A stretch of 64,000 nucleotides of DNA from Torymus aiolomorphi (GCA_036365515.1 CM070877.1:16758201-16822200); one strand, 5' to 3'. Positions 12,600-56,869 are shown, counted from the stretch's first letter. Made by a program: numbers and translations. Notes: generated by a model from the letters alone, not told the origin.

Positions 12600-15500
12600 C
12601 AAACTCAATATTATTACAATTCATCATGAAAAGCCACTAGGTGGGACACTATACAATTATAAAAAAATTCCATCATCACTGCTCTCTCTCTCTCTCTCTC
12701 GCTCTCGTCAGGCCGAATTATATCTCTCGCAAGCATGCTTCTTATCTCTTTCTACGTCACGTGTTCCTTCCCTCTCTTAATTATTTTCTTCTAAATCATC
12801 AAGATCGAATTTATTATTTACACTTATATGCTACATAGTCGTGTGCTGTAGTTGGTGATGAGATTGGGTTAGAACGAACAAAAGCAACATCTTCGTTTGT
12901 ATTACTCATTTTTTTTTTCATAATATAAACATTTTTTTCTTATTCAAACGTATGTTCTTACATTTACACAGTACAAAAAATTATACTCAGACCCGCCGGC
13001 CCGCGGTTGCACAATTGAACTGCCCCCGCCGTGCGCGTACTTACTATAACTTGCGTTTTTTTGGGGGAACCGAATATTATATAATAATGGAGCGCGGATT
13101 ACATATACACACTCACAAAATCGCGTACTGGGGTGCGTCTTCGCTACTCTTTCTGTTCTGTACAATTTTTTTTTTGCTTATATTCGACTTTTGCGCGCAC
13201 GGCGCACTACTCGTGTTTTTGTGTATAGTCTTTCGCACAAGAAAAAACGCACGTACACCACGGATCGAACACATTTTTTCTCTCATCATTCTCCTCTCAC
13301 TCTTACTCTTTTCATGATCCTTGCTCGGTTTAAAGGGCTGAACATACGCAGACATACGTCACACATTAATCATCGAGTTTGCACGCACTTTTCATATTTT
13401 GTGATCCACTCCCTCGTCGCTCGTTTTACCTTTTAATAATAATAATAATTAATAAAACGCTTAAGAGCGCGCGAACGTTTTCATTATACTCTCATCTCTC
13501 GCTCCGGTTTCTTATTTTTCTTTGTTCCTTTGACAACATTTAAACATTTAAATATCATATTTTTCCTTGTAATTAATTAATAATGACAATAATGGATTGA
13601 AGGGGAAGGATGATAATAATTATAATTAATTAATTAATAATATAATAATCGTAGAGATGATATAGCTTGTTATTTAGTAAGAATCAAAAATAATAAAAAT
13701 AAAATAATAATGATTGAGGGTGGGGGATGATCGATCGATGAATGGATGGACAATGAAAGATGATAATAAGCTAACTATCTAAGATGTGTGTCTGTGTGTA
13801 TTAAGGTGCATCATCATCTTTTTATCCGCTGGTTGCTGGAGTGTGTTGGTTTGCTTTGCTTTTTTTGTCCTTAAATTCCTTACACTTTTCTTTATATAAT
13901 AATCCTAATGCTTCCATTCTTCCGTATTTATAATATGTATATGTAGATGCGACTTATGTATATTATTTATATATTTATATATTTATATATAATATTTATA
14001 ATAATCGATATTTACAATGTAGGACGAGTATCTCTACCCCCGTAATTCATCTCATGTTTTTTAAATTATCTCTCGCTTTCGTCGCCTTCGCGCGGGGAGC
14101 AAAAGAAAAAAGTTTGAAATACACAAAGTATGCATTTATTTTTTTTTTGTATTCCTTTCTATATTATATGTACTTATATAATCTTCTTTCTACATAACTT
14201 TATACACACTGCCCTCGTACTTACTTTACTTTTTATTCATCGCGAATATCAATTAGTTTTTAAAAGTCAGACGATATCATCGTTAAACGCATCTCGTATG
14301 CATTCATTACAAGCCTTGCGCGCTTTAGTTAAAAAGAGAAGCCATTTTTTTTTTTTGTTAAATGTTTTTTTTTTTGTTGCATATGAATTTTATGTCAAAG
14401 TACACCAACACGCAGCTAAGTGTCACTTTCCTTTACTCATGAATAAGTTTTTACTTTTTAATTATTATTGTTTTCATCATTCACAATCGAGTCGTTGTTT
14501 TACGCTATCATAAAGACAATCAGGTATAGTGAGATCAGAAAAATTGCAAATTCCAAGTTCTTCTGCAATATATATATATATCCCAAAAACGTCGTTCTTA
14601 CTTCGTTTTATCATAAACACGCATCATAAGAGACATATATATCCCTTCCGTTTTATAATCGTTACGCAGCAAATTAAAAAGAAGAAAAAACGCCGTACTA
14701 TTTCCTTCTCTCGATTTGACCAGTGACCGAAGGAAACGAAAACACGCGTTCGTTAATTTAAATTGGCACCTTCAAAAGAAAAAATCCGTACACAAGCTGC
14801 TATCGCGTATGCGCACGAGGACGAGACAAAACTGCACGTACGCGTGCTATACAACACATCATCAATCGGACGGCTGGAAAAAATTATATTCATCCACGAC
14901 GACTGCCAAAACGTAGAGGAAAGGGGCGAACGAACGAAGAAACGAACGCACGCAAAGGCAGTGTTTCCGGTACAACGTGTTTCTCTTTTTTATTTATTTT
15001 TTTTTTGTTTAATTTATCGCGAGGTGATCTATCGGCAAATACTTTCGCTCCTCTCTCTGTCACTCGTCTGCGTACACACATTCATACTTTTCGAACGCAA
15101 AAAATCGTGAACGAACGAAAAGCAACATACACGCGAATGTACAATGTTATCGTAAGCGCGACGTCACACCTCCTAATTGCACAATTAAAATAAATTTTCG
15201 TTTTTCAAAAAGAAAAAACACGAGTCTCGAATCCATCATCTTCCTCCTTCTTCCCTCTCCTCTCATGTGTACGCTCGTGTCGTGAAGAAAAAAGCCCTCC
15301 TTGTCATCTCGCACACTACTACAATATTTATATAGCAAAAATCCTTTACATCTACAGAGGCGACAGCTCGGATCTCTCTCTTTCTCCTTCCTTCTTTCTT
15401 GTTTTCTGGATACAGGCACGATATCGATTATAATTACGGACCAACGTTAATGCTTGTGTGTGTGTGAGTGTCCAAATAGTAGTAGTAGTAGTAGTAGTAA

Positions 15501-15747
15501 TAATAATAATAGTAGTAATATTATTAATCGTCCTCGTCGTAATCGTCATCATTTATCACAATATGGTATAGCAAAAATGGCGCGCGCGCGTCGCTCTGTG
15601 CTTCGGCACCTCATCTCTCCCATCCAGGCAGAGAGAAAGCATTCGCGCACACGCACGCGAGTATATATCACAAAAGGGACTCCTGGTCACTCAGCGAGCC
15701 CGCTTACCGCACTCGAGCGTCGTGAATTGACGCGGCGAGGCTCGGCA
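12600..15747 (-). other. Kdm3 downstream region, possible 3' UTR
   Basis: About 3 kb after the Kdm3 stop without a supportable gene. On the minus strand it is A-rich with purine-rich tracts and several AATAAA hexamers (TTTATT on the plus strand, for example near 14990 and 14140). Long 3' UTRs are common in this kind of gene, but the cleavage site cannot be fixed from sequence. Plus-strand frames here are low-complexity and lack domain signal. A short (TAG/TAA) triplet run lies at 15478-15525. Confidence 0.3.
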
Positions 15748-46449
<30,702 letters not shown>

Positions 46450-46862
46450 CTGCAATGCAAATAAGATGACATGTGTTAGGCTACGTCCTCGTACATTCAA
46501 ATTTTATTTTCTTTTTCTTTTTAGAGGGTCAAGTTTGCCAGTCTGGTGGTGTGACAGTTTTAGGTTAGGTTGTGTTTATTAGAACGGTGATATTTGTAGG
46601 TTAGAGTACGTAATTTTATCGTGTAAGGGTTATATAATCGGATATATGGAAGTGGATATCTGAGCAATCAAGCCGAGATATTGCAAAGCCACGCGAGTAT
46701 TACCATTTTTGCTCGTAAAAATTTCAGCTATTTCTGCAAAAGTAACCGTTCAAATATTTCCACGCGTCTTACGTGTCCGGACTCCGAGAAGCAAAATTAG
46801 ATAAACAAATATAGCACTATGCACACACACACACACACACACACGATGGATCATCTCACGCA

Positions 46863-47111
46863 CACGGAGAAACTTTTGGTACAACTGCTGCACTCCGTAG
46901 TGCGACCGTTGCGCCAAGCGCGCCCTCTCGTTTGTACTTTCAGTTTGGAACAACTGCTACACCAAAAACGCGCAACGGCTCGACCAAGGAGCAGACGACG
47001 CAGCCGCTTGGAACAGCAGTTACGCCTATTTGGAATAGCTGCTGCCCCAAACTCACAGCGCTGCCGTCGCACTACGGCTAAAGCATGATTTGCACCAAAG
47101 GTCTCTCCGTG
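46863..47111. mobile_element. CACGG-terminus element C (249 bp)
   Basis: Ends CACGGAGAAACTTTTGGT and ACCAAAGGTCTCTCCGTG, flanked by CA on both sides. Inside are paired TACAACTGCTGCACTCCG / ACTACGG and several GGAACAACTGCT-like stretches. Lies upstream of exon U1. Confidence 0.72.
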
Positions 47112-49067
47112 CAGAGACAATCTAATCACAAGCGCGCTATAATCACGCCACCGATTATGACACCGATAAAGTCAATTAAGTTTTTGCAGCGCGCGATGCG
47201 AATAAAGAGGCGACACGTCGTGTGGATTTTCCGATTACGGATAAAAGCCATCGTTAACAGCGCGCTTGCGCAATTTATTTATACAGTTACGCGTGCTGAT
47301 TTCCGATGAGTGTCGTTCGCAATTAAAAAAGGATTATGTTTTGCTCATTGCACGCGTTTCTTTGCATGAGAAGTGGCATCGTGCGCGCACTTTTATTCCC
47401 GCATTTAAAGCGCGTTTTTGTTCCGATAAAAATAGGAAGGATCAAGGCACTAATTAAAAAATCGTAAAACAGAAGTGTATAAATATACTGAGAAAATCGT
47501 TAAACAAACAAAAACTCTGTCTTAACCATATAGCGATACACGTAAAGAGTCTCGGACTCGCGCCCGTATATTTGTACACAAGGGGTAATAAACTTGTAAA
47601 TTAAGCCATAAAACTATTTTTATTGGCGTACAATTTCAGCGCAATTAATGCCGAAGCAGTGACACACTTTCGCGGCCGCGCGGCGTTATTACACGGTGCG
47701 CGTTTAAGACCGAGAAGGAAAGAAACAACGTAACATCGAACCACAATTCCTAAAAAAAAAAAATAAATAAATAAGAAGGAATCGATGCTTATTTTTAGAG
47801 CTTCGAGACAATGGAATTTTCTCATTCCTCAAAGGCGCGTGCGCGTGCAGAAAAAAGAATGCGAGAAAAACCGATTTCCTCTCGCGAGGCCGAGAAAACC
47901 GGATTTTCACTGTCGCGCTCGCGAAGTTAGCTCTGATTCACCGCGCGACGGCGTTTATTTACGATCGATTAAAATCGCAGATTTATCGCCGATTAAAGAG
48001 CCAAGTGATTAATCGCTCATTGTCGTCCCTACCTTTCTCCTCCCCGCGTCCCGCAGCCTTTAATGAAAATCGTTTATCGGCCGATGGTTTCTCGGGCGCA
48101 GGAGGAGGAAGAGAAAGGAGAGGTACATTGCGTGAGCGCCGATAAATTGGGTTATTGGCTCTTGAGCGCATACTGCGTTGCTTTTTGTCCGACGTTCGAC
48201 GAAAGCGAGTCGCTTTTTGCGCTATTGTGTGTGAGTGTCTGTAGTATATCCGAGCAGGGCGAGCCTCGTCTTTAATTTAATTGATCGTCCGATTTACGAG
48301 CGGATTTTCGTAATGAGATCAATTAAGTCGATGCGGGAAAAAAGTAGATAACGCGCATTTTTGCGAGATCTCTGTAGGTATATTTATATACTTACAATTT
48401 CAAATTAGTTTTGAAACGTTCTCGCACGCCAGCGGCGGGAGAATTAACATTTCAAATCGTGCGCGCGCGCGCACTGGCTATCATTTTCTGATTTGTCTAC
48501 CATTCTGCGGATCGCGATTAGCATTTTAAATCGGCCCCGAGGACGTGTGCTGTGCTGGCCATTTGCAAGTGTAATCGCGCGCTCAGGAAATCGTGAAAAT
48601 AACTTTCATCGGTAGGCGAGAGGTGACGCGCATCGCAACTGGGTTATTAATAATATTGTTGAGACAGTTAGCCTGTGAGATAGAGCGCAGGAGGTGTTGT
48701 TTGCTTTAACGGTATAATGATGCGCACGCTCCGGGAATTTTTATGCACTGGTTCTTGGCAATTCGCGCATTGTTCATGAGATCGCGATATTTTTATAGCG
48801 AAACGTAATTGTGATATGATCACAATCTCGTGAAATCATCGAGAGTCGTTAATATAGAACGTTTCGAACAATGTATTTCACAATTATCCGTTAAAGTACA
48901 AACACGTATACATCTAACTAAATTTGCAATTATTCTTAATTAGTGATGTTATTTCAAGAATTACAAACACAAAAATACACTAACGATCAAAAAGCACTCG
49001 AAAAAGCGGCGTGAAAATTCAAAAATACCGTTGCAAATCAATCAGCATACCGGCAACCAACTCTAAC

Positions 49068-49129
<62 letters not shown>

Positions 49130-49841
49130 CTCTCCTTCCACTCGACATGTAAAGTACGACGATCCAACACAATTCCAACCCTCCCGCCTCATAAGAAAAA
49201 AAGAAGGAAGGATCCTGCTCCGACAAAAGGAACACACGTGAACCGTACGGGGGCAAAAAGTCGGGTAAAAGAAAAGAAGCCCGCGCGAGAAAAGGACGAG
49301 GTCGGCTGCGGCGGCAAGGCCTTTTTTGGCGATACGACTATACTCACGCGCCCGCCTGTCTCTCTTGCCGGACCGGATTTTTCAGAAACCCGTCTAACCT
49401 GTCCCGCGAGAGTCGCTCCCCCCGGCTCGTAAATACCGAGACAGGTCTCTCTCTCCCTCGTGTGTGCCGTTTCTCCGGTTATACACACACATGCGCGCGC
49501 GCTGAATCGATTATAAGGCGGTCGGGTTTCTTCATTAGCGCGGGATCCGTTCTCGCTTTTTCCCGGTCTCTCTCCCTCTCCCCCCCCCCCCCTCTCTCTA
49601 TCCCACAGGCGGGAAGAAGAGTTATATATAATGCGAGTAACGTAAAGGGACGCATGTTCGGTTTCTACAATATGAATCGTTCTTGTTTTCCTATATTTTA
49701 TTCCCTATTTGGTTTGAAAGTAATAGAGGTTATGTTGTGTGGCATCGGATTATTTACACGAATTGTTAATTAATGTCTATGTGAATTTATGCGTTACGAT
49801 AATGACGGCCGCGATTGTCCGGACGCTGAGTAGATTCCCCA
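47112..49841. other. Non-coding, CpG-rich, with (CT)n at 49072-49123
   Basis: No exon could be supported on either strand. A minus-strand exon with a phase-2 donor would be expected somewhere upstream of 46449, but none was identified. Contains a (CT)n microsatellite and pyrimidine-rich tracts. Confidence 0.35.
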
Positions 49842-51215
49842 GGTAAAAATGTCCCTTACGTATTTTGGCCCGCAAAATCCGAATTAGGAGGTCTTTTTTC
49901 GATAAAAGTGGTAAAACATTGTTTTAACAAATAATGAAATAATTGTTTTTTCCCATCCAAGTATTTTTCCTTAGGTCTACCTCCGAAAAATGCAAATTGA
50001 AAAAGTTATGATTTTTTGAAATTGCAATTTTTCCATTGTAAAAAAAAAGTTATTTTTTTCCATTAAAAATTATTTATTTTATAAGTTCTTTATAAAAGTA
50101 ATTATTAAAAGCTAATGATATAAATATTTGTTAATACATTTTTATTATCAAAATTCATAATTACTATTAAATGTAACATTAATTTAACGTAGGTAAATGC
50201 GATTAATAGATATAAAATCTTCTTTATCAGAATATAACTGATAATAGTCAATTTTAAATACGTAAAAACGTAACTTTGCCATGATTATATGCGAAGTTGC
50301 GTTATTTAATTACTTGTATATTATTTTGTTAAAAATTGAAATAGTATTAAGACGCTCGCAAATCGAAAAAGTCGCATATTTTGAGAGTAACATGTTTAAT
50401 TGTTTATAACTAAAATATATATCGTTGATTATTGAAGCTGATGGTAGATTTGATTGAGTATGTATTATGTGCAGCTAATGGCCATACTACCAGGATTTTG
50501 TTTTAGTTTAAATAAAACAATTATATACCGATGTTTCGGACATTTATTATGTCCCTCTTCAGGGTAAAACGTGTGTGGTCAAAATAAATCTTATACGGAA
50601 GAGTATTCCGTTCGTCAATACTCTTCCGTATAAGATTTATTTTGACCACACACGTTTTACCCTGAAGAGGGACATAATAAATGTCTGAAACGTCGGTATA
50701 TAATTGTATTATTTAAACTAAAACAAAATCCTGGTAGTATGGCCATTAGCTGCTCATAATACATACTAAAATATATAGTTTGCTAGGAAAAAAGATGCTA
50801 CTTAGATATTTAAATGGTTATTTAAAGCATAAAGATGTCACATAAATTTGAATTTTTTTAACGAGATGAATGAAAGCAATTGGTTTTACAACTGGCTAAA
50901 ATTGCTTAAAAATAGAAAAATTAAAATTTCAAAAAAAAGATCATAATGCTTCCCATTTGCACTTTTCGGAGGTAGACCTAAGGACCTTTTCTTCTCAAAA
51001 TAGCGTAAATTAAAAAAAAAAAAAAAAATACATAACCTTTTCCATTTGCATTTTTCGGAGGTAGACCTAAGGACCTTTTCGTCTCAAAATAGCAATTACT
51101 TCATTATTTGTTTAAACAATCGTTGTTTAAACAATGTTGTATCCCTTTTATCGAAAAAAGACCTCCAGATTCGGATTCTGCGGGCCAAAATACGTAAGGG
51201 ATAACCATATTTACC
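49842..51215. mobile_element. 1.37-kb element with long inverted ends and a nested foldback
   Basis: GGTAAAAATGTCCCTTACGT and ATTTTGGCCCGCA at the left match the reverse complement of TGCGGGCCAAAATACGTAAG and TTTACC at the right. Similarity continues inward through GAGGTCTTTTTTCGATAAAA and TTAGGTCTACCTCCGAAAAA. The right arm carries that last motif twice (about 50968 and 51055), a local duplication. No transposase frame. The foldback at 50458-50766 sits in the middle. Confidence 0.72.
50458..50766. mobile_element. Near-perfect 150-bp-arm foldback with 9-nt loop
   Basis: Left arm 50458-50607 and right arm 50617-50766 pair with only a few mismatches around loop CCGTTCGTC. The arms include GACATTTATTATGTCCCTCT and its complement AGAGGGACATAATAAATGTC. 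Nested in the larger element, so probably inserted later. Confidence 0.85.
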
Positions 51216-51272
51216 GGAGGAATGTTTATTGCATACGAGGCTGTACAGGTTCCAATATCGGTCCTATCCCTG

Positions 51273-51977
51273 CACGGAAAAAAATTTGGAAGCCTAGGAT
51301 GTCGGAGGTATGGAATTAACAGAAATCCAAAAAATACCGTATCTGTACGCGTCCAAAATTGAATGTAGTCACTTCCAAATTGAATTGCGTGGACTCCAAC
51401 AATTTCGGTTGTGTACGGATTTCAAAATGGGATTATGTGTATGCCATGCTGGAATGGCGGGGACTCCGAGACTTTCGGTACCGTCGGGATCCGCCCGATG
51501 GAGTCCTCAGGCCCCCATTCTTGGTATCTCGGCGGGTCGACTATACATTCGGACGTATTTCACGCGCGCCGCTTCATAAATATAATAATATAATATATAT
51601 AAACGGTTCAAAACGTGTGTGCTATATTATACTACAATAATACTTTGATATATAATAATGAAACGCATATATATATGAGAAAAACGCGCGCGAATGCGGA
51701 CCGTTCCCCTTCTCTCAACGCTGTCGCGCCACGACACCAGAGATGGGGGCCTCAGACGTCCAAAGTGGAATCGCTACAATACCGGAAATTTCGGAGTCTG
51801 GGGATGACCGAATTGGAGTTCAGAACATACGTTTTTGAATCGTAAGACTCCGAAGATATTGGATTCTTACAGGTTCAACTTTGGATATTCCAAATTCGTC
51901 ATAAATTAAGACGATCGATGGTATTGCACGGAGTCCATATATACCGGAGGTCTGGAGATCCTAAATTTTTTTCCGTG
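51273..51977. mobile_element. CACGG-terminus element D (705 bp)
   Basis: Ends CACGGAAAAAAATTTGGA and CTAAATTTTTTTCCGTG, flanked by TG on each side. Interior holds many GACTCC/GGAGTC and TCGGAG motifs in both orientations, a loosely palindromic arrangement. Frames crossing it have no known product. Confidence 0.75.
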
Positions 51978-52858
51978 TGATTAATCTCGCGAGTTTTCTC
52001 TCGTGAAACTTTAATGAATTACTGACCCATCGGATCGATATTATAACGCCGGCACGAATCGATGTAACTGCTTTCGTTTTCAACCTGTTGTATACATACT
52101 TTGAGGTTATCTCGCGCCATCTCGTTTCGCTTTCCGCCACTAATTAGACTTCCACCGGTTAACACCCATAATAACCTAAATAAACACACTTACTTCCAGC
52201 GCAAACTTTGATGAGAATTATTATCGGAAAATTGATCACATATTGAAACGAGAGCAGAATGCCATGAGAACCGGTTGGACAGAGACGAGACACACGTCGC
52301 GCGTGGCCTTCGACTCTCACCGGACGATTAACCTTCTCTCTCTCTCACAAGTCGTGCATGTATGACTCCCTTTCTTTTTCTGTAGAAAGTTCATGACCCC
52401 CGGCGCCGATCGGCACGCCGAGATAAAACGGCTTTTGTTTGGGGGACAAGGGGGGCAAATCGTTCCGAACTGTCCCGTCATCTGCGATTGTAACACGATA
52501 GCATGTGACATTTTTGTGCTTTGCAGGTTAGTTTACGGCTATTTACCGGTAAAAAAAAAAGAAAACCGCGCGGCGCACTTACACTGAACATTAACAAAAT
52601 TAAAACGAAATTATTACACAGTCCCCTAACCTCAAAAATTTTCCTGCAGCATCCACTTAACGCGCGAGCGTTCGCAGCTGGACAAAAGGCACGCCCTCAC
52701 GCATTTACATATCACACGTACGCACACACAGAAAGAGAGATATTTCGGTGCGACCCTCGCCGTCACCCTCCTACGCACGCGTGCTATACGGAATCTCTTT
52801 GGCAATACAAATGAACTTTCCTCGCGCGCGCGCTTTGTCTCCGCGCGGTTCGCTGAGT

Positions 52859-52959
<101 letters not shown>

Positions 52960-53403
52960 CACCGGGATAGAGATAGCTACGTCATCCTCTTATCGCGGTG
53001 GCGAGTTCTTTTTTTTTTTGTTCTGTAGCAAGCGACAGGTTTACCGTTTATATTAATCACGCGAAGAGATTTTTTTTAATGTCCTGGCAATTTGTTGATT
53101 GACAATTAGTCGCAGCTTCAGTAGGTAGGTATAGTATAACGGTTTGCTCCGAATAAATATACAACTAGTCGTGTGTTCCGACCTTATACAACGCGCGCGC
53201 GTGTCTGTTAATGAGAGAGCGTGGAATTTTACATACAAATGAATCGTTCCCCTTATCTCTCTCTAATTAAGACTGAACCACTATATCGGAGCTCCTCTAA
53301 TTAATTGCGCTCTCGAAGCCATATAGCTACGCGCGCACGCGCGCGCTCGTTGCACCGCGACCACAACGAGGTATGAAAACGCATTAACTTTTGAGGTTAG
53401 GAG

Positions 53404-54548
53404 CAGGGCCGGCCTGGGGGGGGGGGGGGGGTCGGGCGGCGCCCGAGGGCGCCGGACAAAGAGGACGCCGAAGCGGGCGCGAGATCCACGAATATGACAG
53501 AGTCATGAAGACATAAAACAATAAGCAAGACGATTATTTAAATAATTTGTAAACCCAAGTAGGCAGGGAAGACGAGGTCCACGCATATAAGGAAGCCACG
53601 TAGACGTGCAACAATAAGCAAGACGATTATTTAAATAATTTGTAAACCCAAGTAGGCAGGGAACACGAGGTTCACGCATATGAGGGAGCCACGTAGACCG
53701 CGCAACAATAAGCGAAACGATTATTTAAACAATTTTTAAACCCAACTAGGCGGGGGAGACGAAGTCCACGCATATAAGGCAGTCTTGTAGACATGAAACA
53801 ATAAGCAAAACGATTATTTAAATAATTTTTAAATCCAAGTAGCTGGGAGACGCGAGGTCCACGCTTATAACGGTGTGTTGTAGACACGCAACAATAAGCA
53901 AAACGATTATTTAAACAATTTCTAATCCCAAGTAGGCAGGGGTCACGAGGTCCACGCATATAAGGGAGTCGAGTTATAGAAGTTAAGAATTTTTGAAATA
54001 AAACGTGGACCTCGTGTCCCCAGCCTACTTGGGTTTACAAATTGTTTAAATAATTGTCTTACTTCCGTTGCACGTCTACGTAATTCCCAACAATAAGTCG
54101 AAACTTATTGTTAAAAACGTTCAAATGAAATGGAAAGTGTTATATTAGATTTATATATGTATAAACATAGCAATTTTATGTGCTTAAGAAATTTTTTTAA
54201 CCTACAAGCCATTTTTTAATGCAAAAAAGAAAAAATAAAAATATGTCGAACTATTCGGTTACTACCCTATTGGGATTTGAAATTATTTAAATAATTGTCT
54301 TGCTTATTGTTGCACGGCTACGTAATTCCCTAATATGCGTGGACCTGATATCCCCCGCCCACTTATAGGTTTACAAATTATTTAAATAATCGTTTTGCTT
54401 ATTGTTGCATGTCTACGAGACTCCCTGACCTTATATGCGTGGACCTGGTGTCCGGTCTCTTCAAAATTTTTATGCATTTTGAATTCCTTAAGAGGGCGCC
54501 GGTGCAATTTTACGCCCGAGGGCGCCTGGTAGGCTAAGGCCGGCCTTG
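53404..54548. mobile_element. hAT-like non-autonomous element, 1145 bp
   Basis: Ends CAGGGCCGGCCTG and CTAAGGCCGGCCTTG, with subterminal GCGCCCGAGGGCGCC motifs at both ends. A perfect 8-bp duplication GTTAGGAG flanks it (53396-53403 and 54549-54556). CA-starting inverted ends with an 8-bp duplication are typical of hAT elements. The body holds five tandem 93-bp repeats in one orientation and partial copies in the other. No transposase. Confidence 0.82.
53505..53975. repeat. Five tandem ~93-bp repeats in the hAT-like element
   Basis: AAACCCAAGTAGGCAGGG and its variants recur at 53551, 53644, 53738, 53831 and 53923 (spacing 92-94 bp), with GAGGTCCACGCATATAAGG and CAATAAGCAAAACGATTATT in each. 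Inverted partial copies follow at about 54005-54100 and 54270-54450. The repetitive minus-strand frame here is an artefact. Confidence 0.88.
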
Positions 54549-54836
54549 GTTAGGAGTTGACCAACCGACAACAATTGTTCTTTCGCACACACACACGCGT
54601 GGAAGAATTTTCCTAACTTGAAAAGAAAGGCGCGAAGTAGAAGAAAAAAACTGAAACATATAGGGTGCACGAGAGTGCAAAAAGGAATTACACAACAACG
54701 GCAACGAGCGAGCGAGTATATGTAGCGAGATTAGCATGATAAATGCGAGCAGTGTTGTATGGCGTGTTTTATTGTTTGGCAAGAACGGACACACGATGAT
54801 TATACGAGTTTGCACACACTAGCTTATTTTATTTGC

Positions 54837-54843
54837 ACGTGTG

Positions 54844-54891
<48 letters not shown>

Positions 54892-54911
54892 TGTGTGTGT
54901 GTGTGTGTGTG
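54837..54911. repeat. (GT)n-(GTGC)n-(GT)n microsatellite
   Basis: GT run, about nine GTGC units, then GT again. The GTGC/CGCA core is seen also at 33408, 42817, 56871 and 62779. Confidence 0.93.
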
Positions 54912-54995
54912 AGAGCGGATCAGTGATTTATCGGTGCGAGTGCAACGCCAAGGTCGGGCCATTGTACACCCTTTCTCTCTGAAATTTAGGGTGAG

Positions 54996-55371
54996 TAGCG
55001 TTAGCCCTCTTCTCTGTTTCTCGGTTTCTTTCGAGTTTCGAGATCGATTCGACATTTCGAGATACCTCGCAAAAACGCTCGAAAACCGAACGAATCTCGA
55101 TCGCTCTATTTATATTAAGGACCTTAAACTCGTCGTTGTATATCGATGGATTATAAATCAAAAATTTCCAGCCGTTTCTATATACGCCCTATTCACAGTC
55201 GCTTTTAGTTCCAAACAACGCTACTTCCAGGCTTTATCCTTAATATAAATTGAGCGATCGAGATTCGTTTAGTTTTCGAGCGTTTTTGCGAGGTATCTCG
55301 AAATCGATCTCGAAACTCGAATGAAATCGAGAAACAGCAGAGGGCGCGCGTAGCGCGCCAAATTAACGCTA
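54996..55371. mobile_element. 376-bp foldback with TAGCGTTA ends
   Basis: Left arm (to about 55115) and right arm (from about 55238) pair through TTTCGAGATACCTCGCAAAA against TTTTGCGAGGTATCTCGAAA and ATCTCGATCGCTC against GAGCGATCGAGAT. Ends TAGCGTTA and TAACGCTA. Confidence 0.72.
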
Positions 55372-56032
55372 GTTAGATTAACTTTTAAATGAACTCAACC
55401 TCGTTCCTCTAAAAGTGAGAAAAAAAGTCAATAGCACTCTACACCCGCTCCCTAACCTAACCTACACTAATCCTACACTAATTAAAATCAGTCATCTGTG
55501 AGTGAGACAATGTGGCTTTCTACTTTTGACAATGTAGTTGTTACTACTAAATAATTTGATAATTATCTGGTTGAGATGTTGTTGAGATTAGTTTTTTCCC
55601 TGATGAGGTTGACAACAAGGATCAGCGAAACGTTGGAATATAGAATGTGAAGTGTTGTGTTTTTTTTGTTTATTTTTGAAGGGTTGACCCTCCCTATCGT
55701 CCAATTTTTATATGTTTCAAATAATGGAGGGCGGACATAATACGTATACTACACTAATCCCATTACCGCACACAGCGAGTTCAAATCCCCGAAAAACCAA
55801 ACAAACCTAATCTCTCTCTCTCTCTCCCCCTCCTCCCACAGCTTGGCGCGCGCACGCTTTCATTGCCTTACGTCATCTTAGAAACTCGCTTATGGGTGCA
55901 GATGCAGAAAGCGTAGGAATGCGAGCGGCACTAATTTGCCTCGCGTGTCGACTGCGGCAAAGAAGAAGCCGCTGCGTGACGCGAGTCTCGTTATCGTCCA
56001 CTCTTCTGATTCACGGTTATTATACGTATATA

Positions 56033-56804
56033 AGGAAATTCAGAAAATATTTCAACTTTTCGCATCCCCAAAACCAGTCAAAATTTTTTTTTAAGGCACA
56101 CCTTCCGGACGTGGTTTTTCTTATGTCACAAAATATACGGAGAAAATCGTGTACAATTAAAAACGTCTTTGTCTCATTTTTTTAAAGGTTAAAAATTTTC
56201 AAGATAATGACAAAAAAGCCCTTTTCTTTAAACCTCAGCCATTTAGCCCAAAAACGATCAACTCAAACTTTCAAAAAAGAAATTGAAACTAGAAAGAAAG
56301 AAAGGGAATGAATTCCCTTTTTTGAAAATTAAAATATGATGTCGATTCCTTCAAAAGTTATAAGGGTTTGAAGTTAATCGTCGAAAAGGCATAAAAATGC
56401 ACACGTCGCAGGAATCGGCAGCGCCGATTTTGAGAGCATTTTAATGCCTTTTCGACGATCAACTTCAAACCGTTATAACTTTTGAAGGAATCGCCATATT
56501 TTAATTTTTAAATAAGGGAATGAAAGCTCTTTCTTTCTAGTTTCAATTTCATTTTTGAAAGTTTGAGTTGATCATTTCTGGGCTAAATGGCTGAGGATTA
56601 AAAAAAGGGCTTTTTTGACATTTTCTTGAAAAATTTTAACCTTTAAAAAAAATGTGAGACAAAGACGTTTTTAATTGTACCCGATTTTCTCCGTTTATTT
56701 TGTGACATAAAAAAGAATAAAAACCGCGTCCAGAAGGTGTGCCTTCAAAAAAAAGTTTGACCGTTTTTGCGGACGCGAAAAGTTGAAATTTTTTCTGTAT
56801 TTCC
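56033..56804. mobile_element. ~770-bp palindromic element
   Basis: Arms of about 360 bp around a centre near 56420: AGGAAATTCAGAAAATATTT against the right-hand end, TTAAGGCACACCTTCCGGAC against a diverged GTCCAGAAGGTGTGCCTT, and AATGCCTTTTCGACGATCAA against the inner left arm. The mismatches include many single-base differences, so it is not an assembly artefact. No protein. Confidence 0.78.
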
Positions 56805-56867
56805 TCATATAGAGCTCGTGCGTGTGTGCAGGAGTTTGTCAAAAAACGTTATGCATAACCTTAAAGT

Positions 56868-56869
<2 letters not shown>

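Noticed and set aside
53505..53975. CRISPR-like array
   Set aside because: Units are 93 bp and fully repeated without short unique spacers, in an animal genome and inside a transposon with its own target duplication.
55755..55800. tRNA-like B box GTTCAAATCC
   Set aside because: No A box at the right distance and no cloverleaf could be folded around it.
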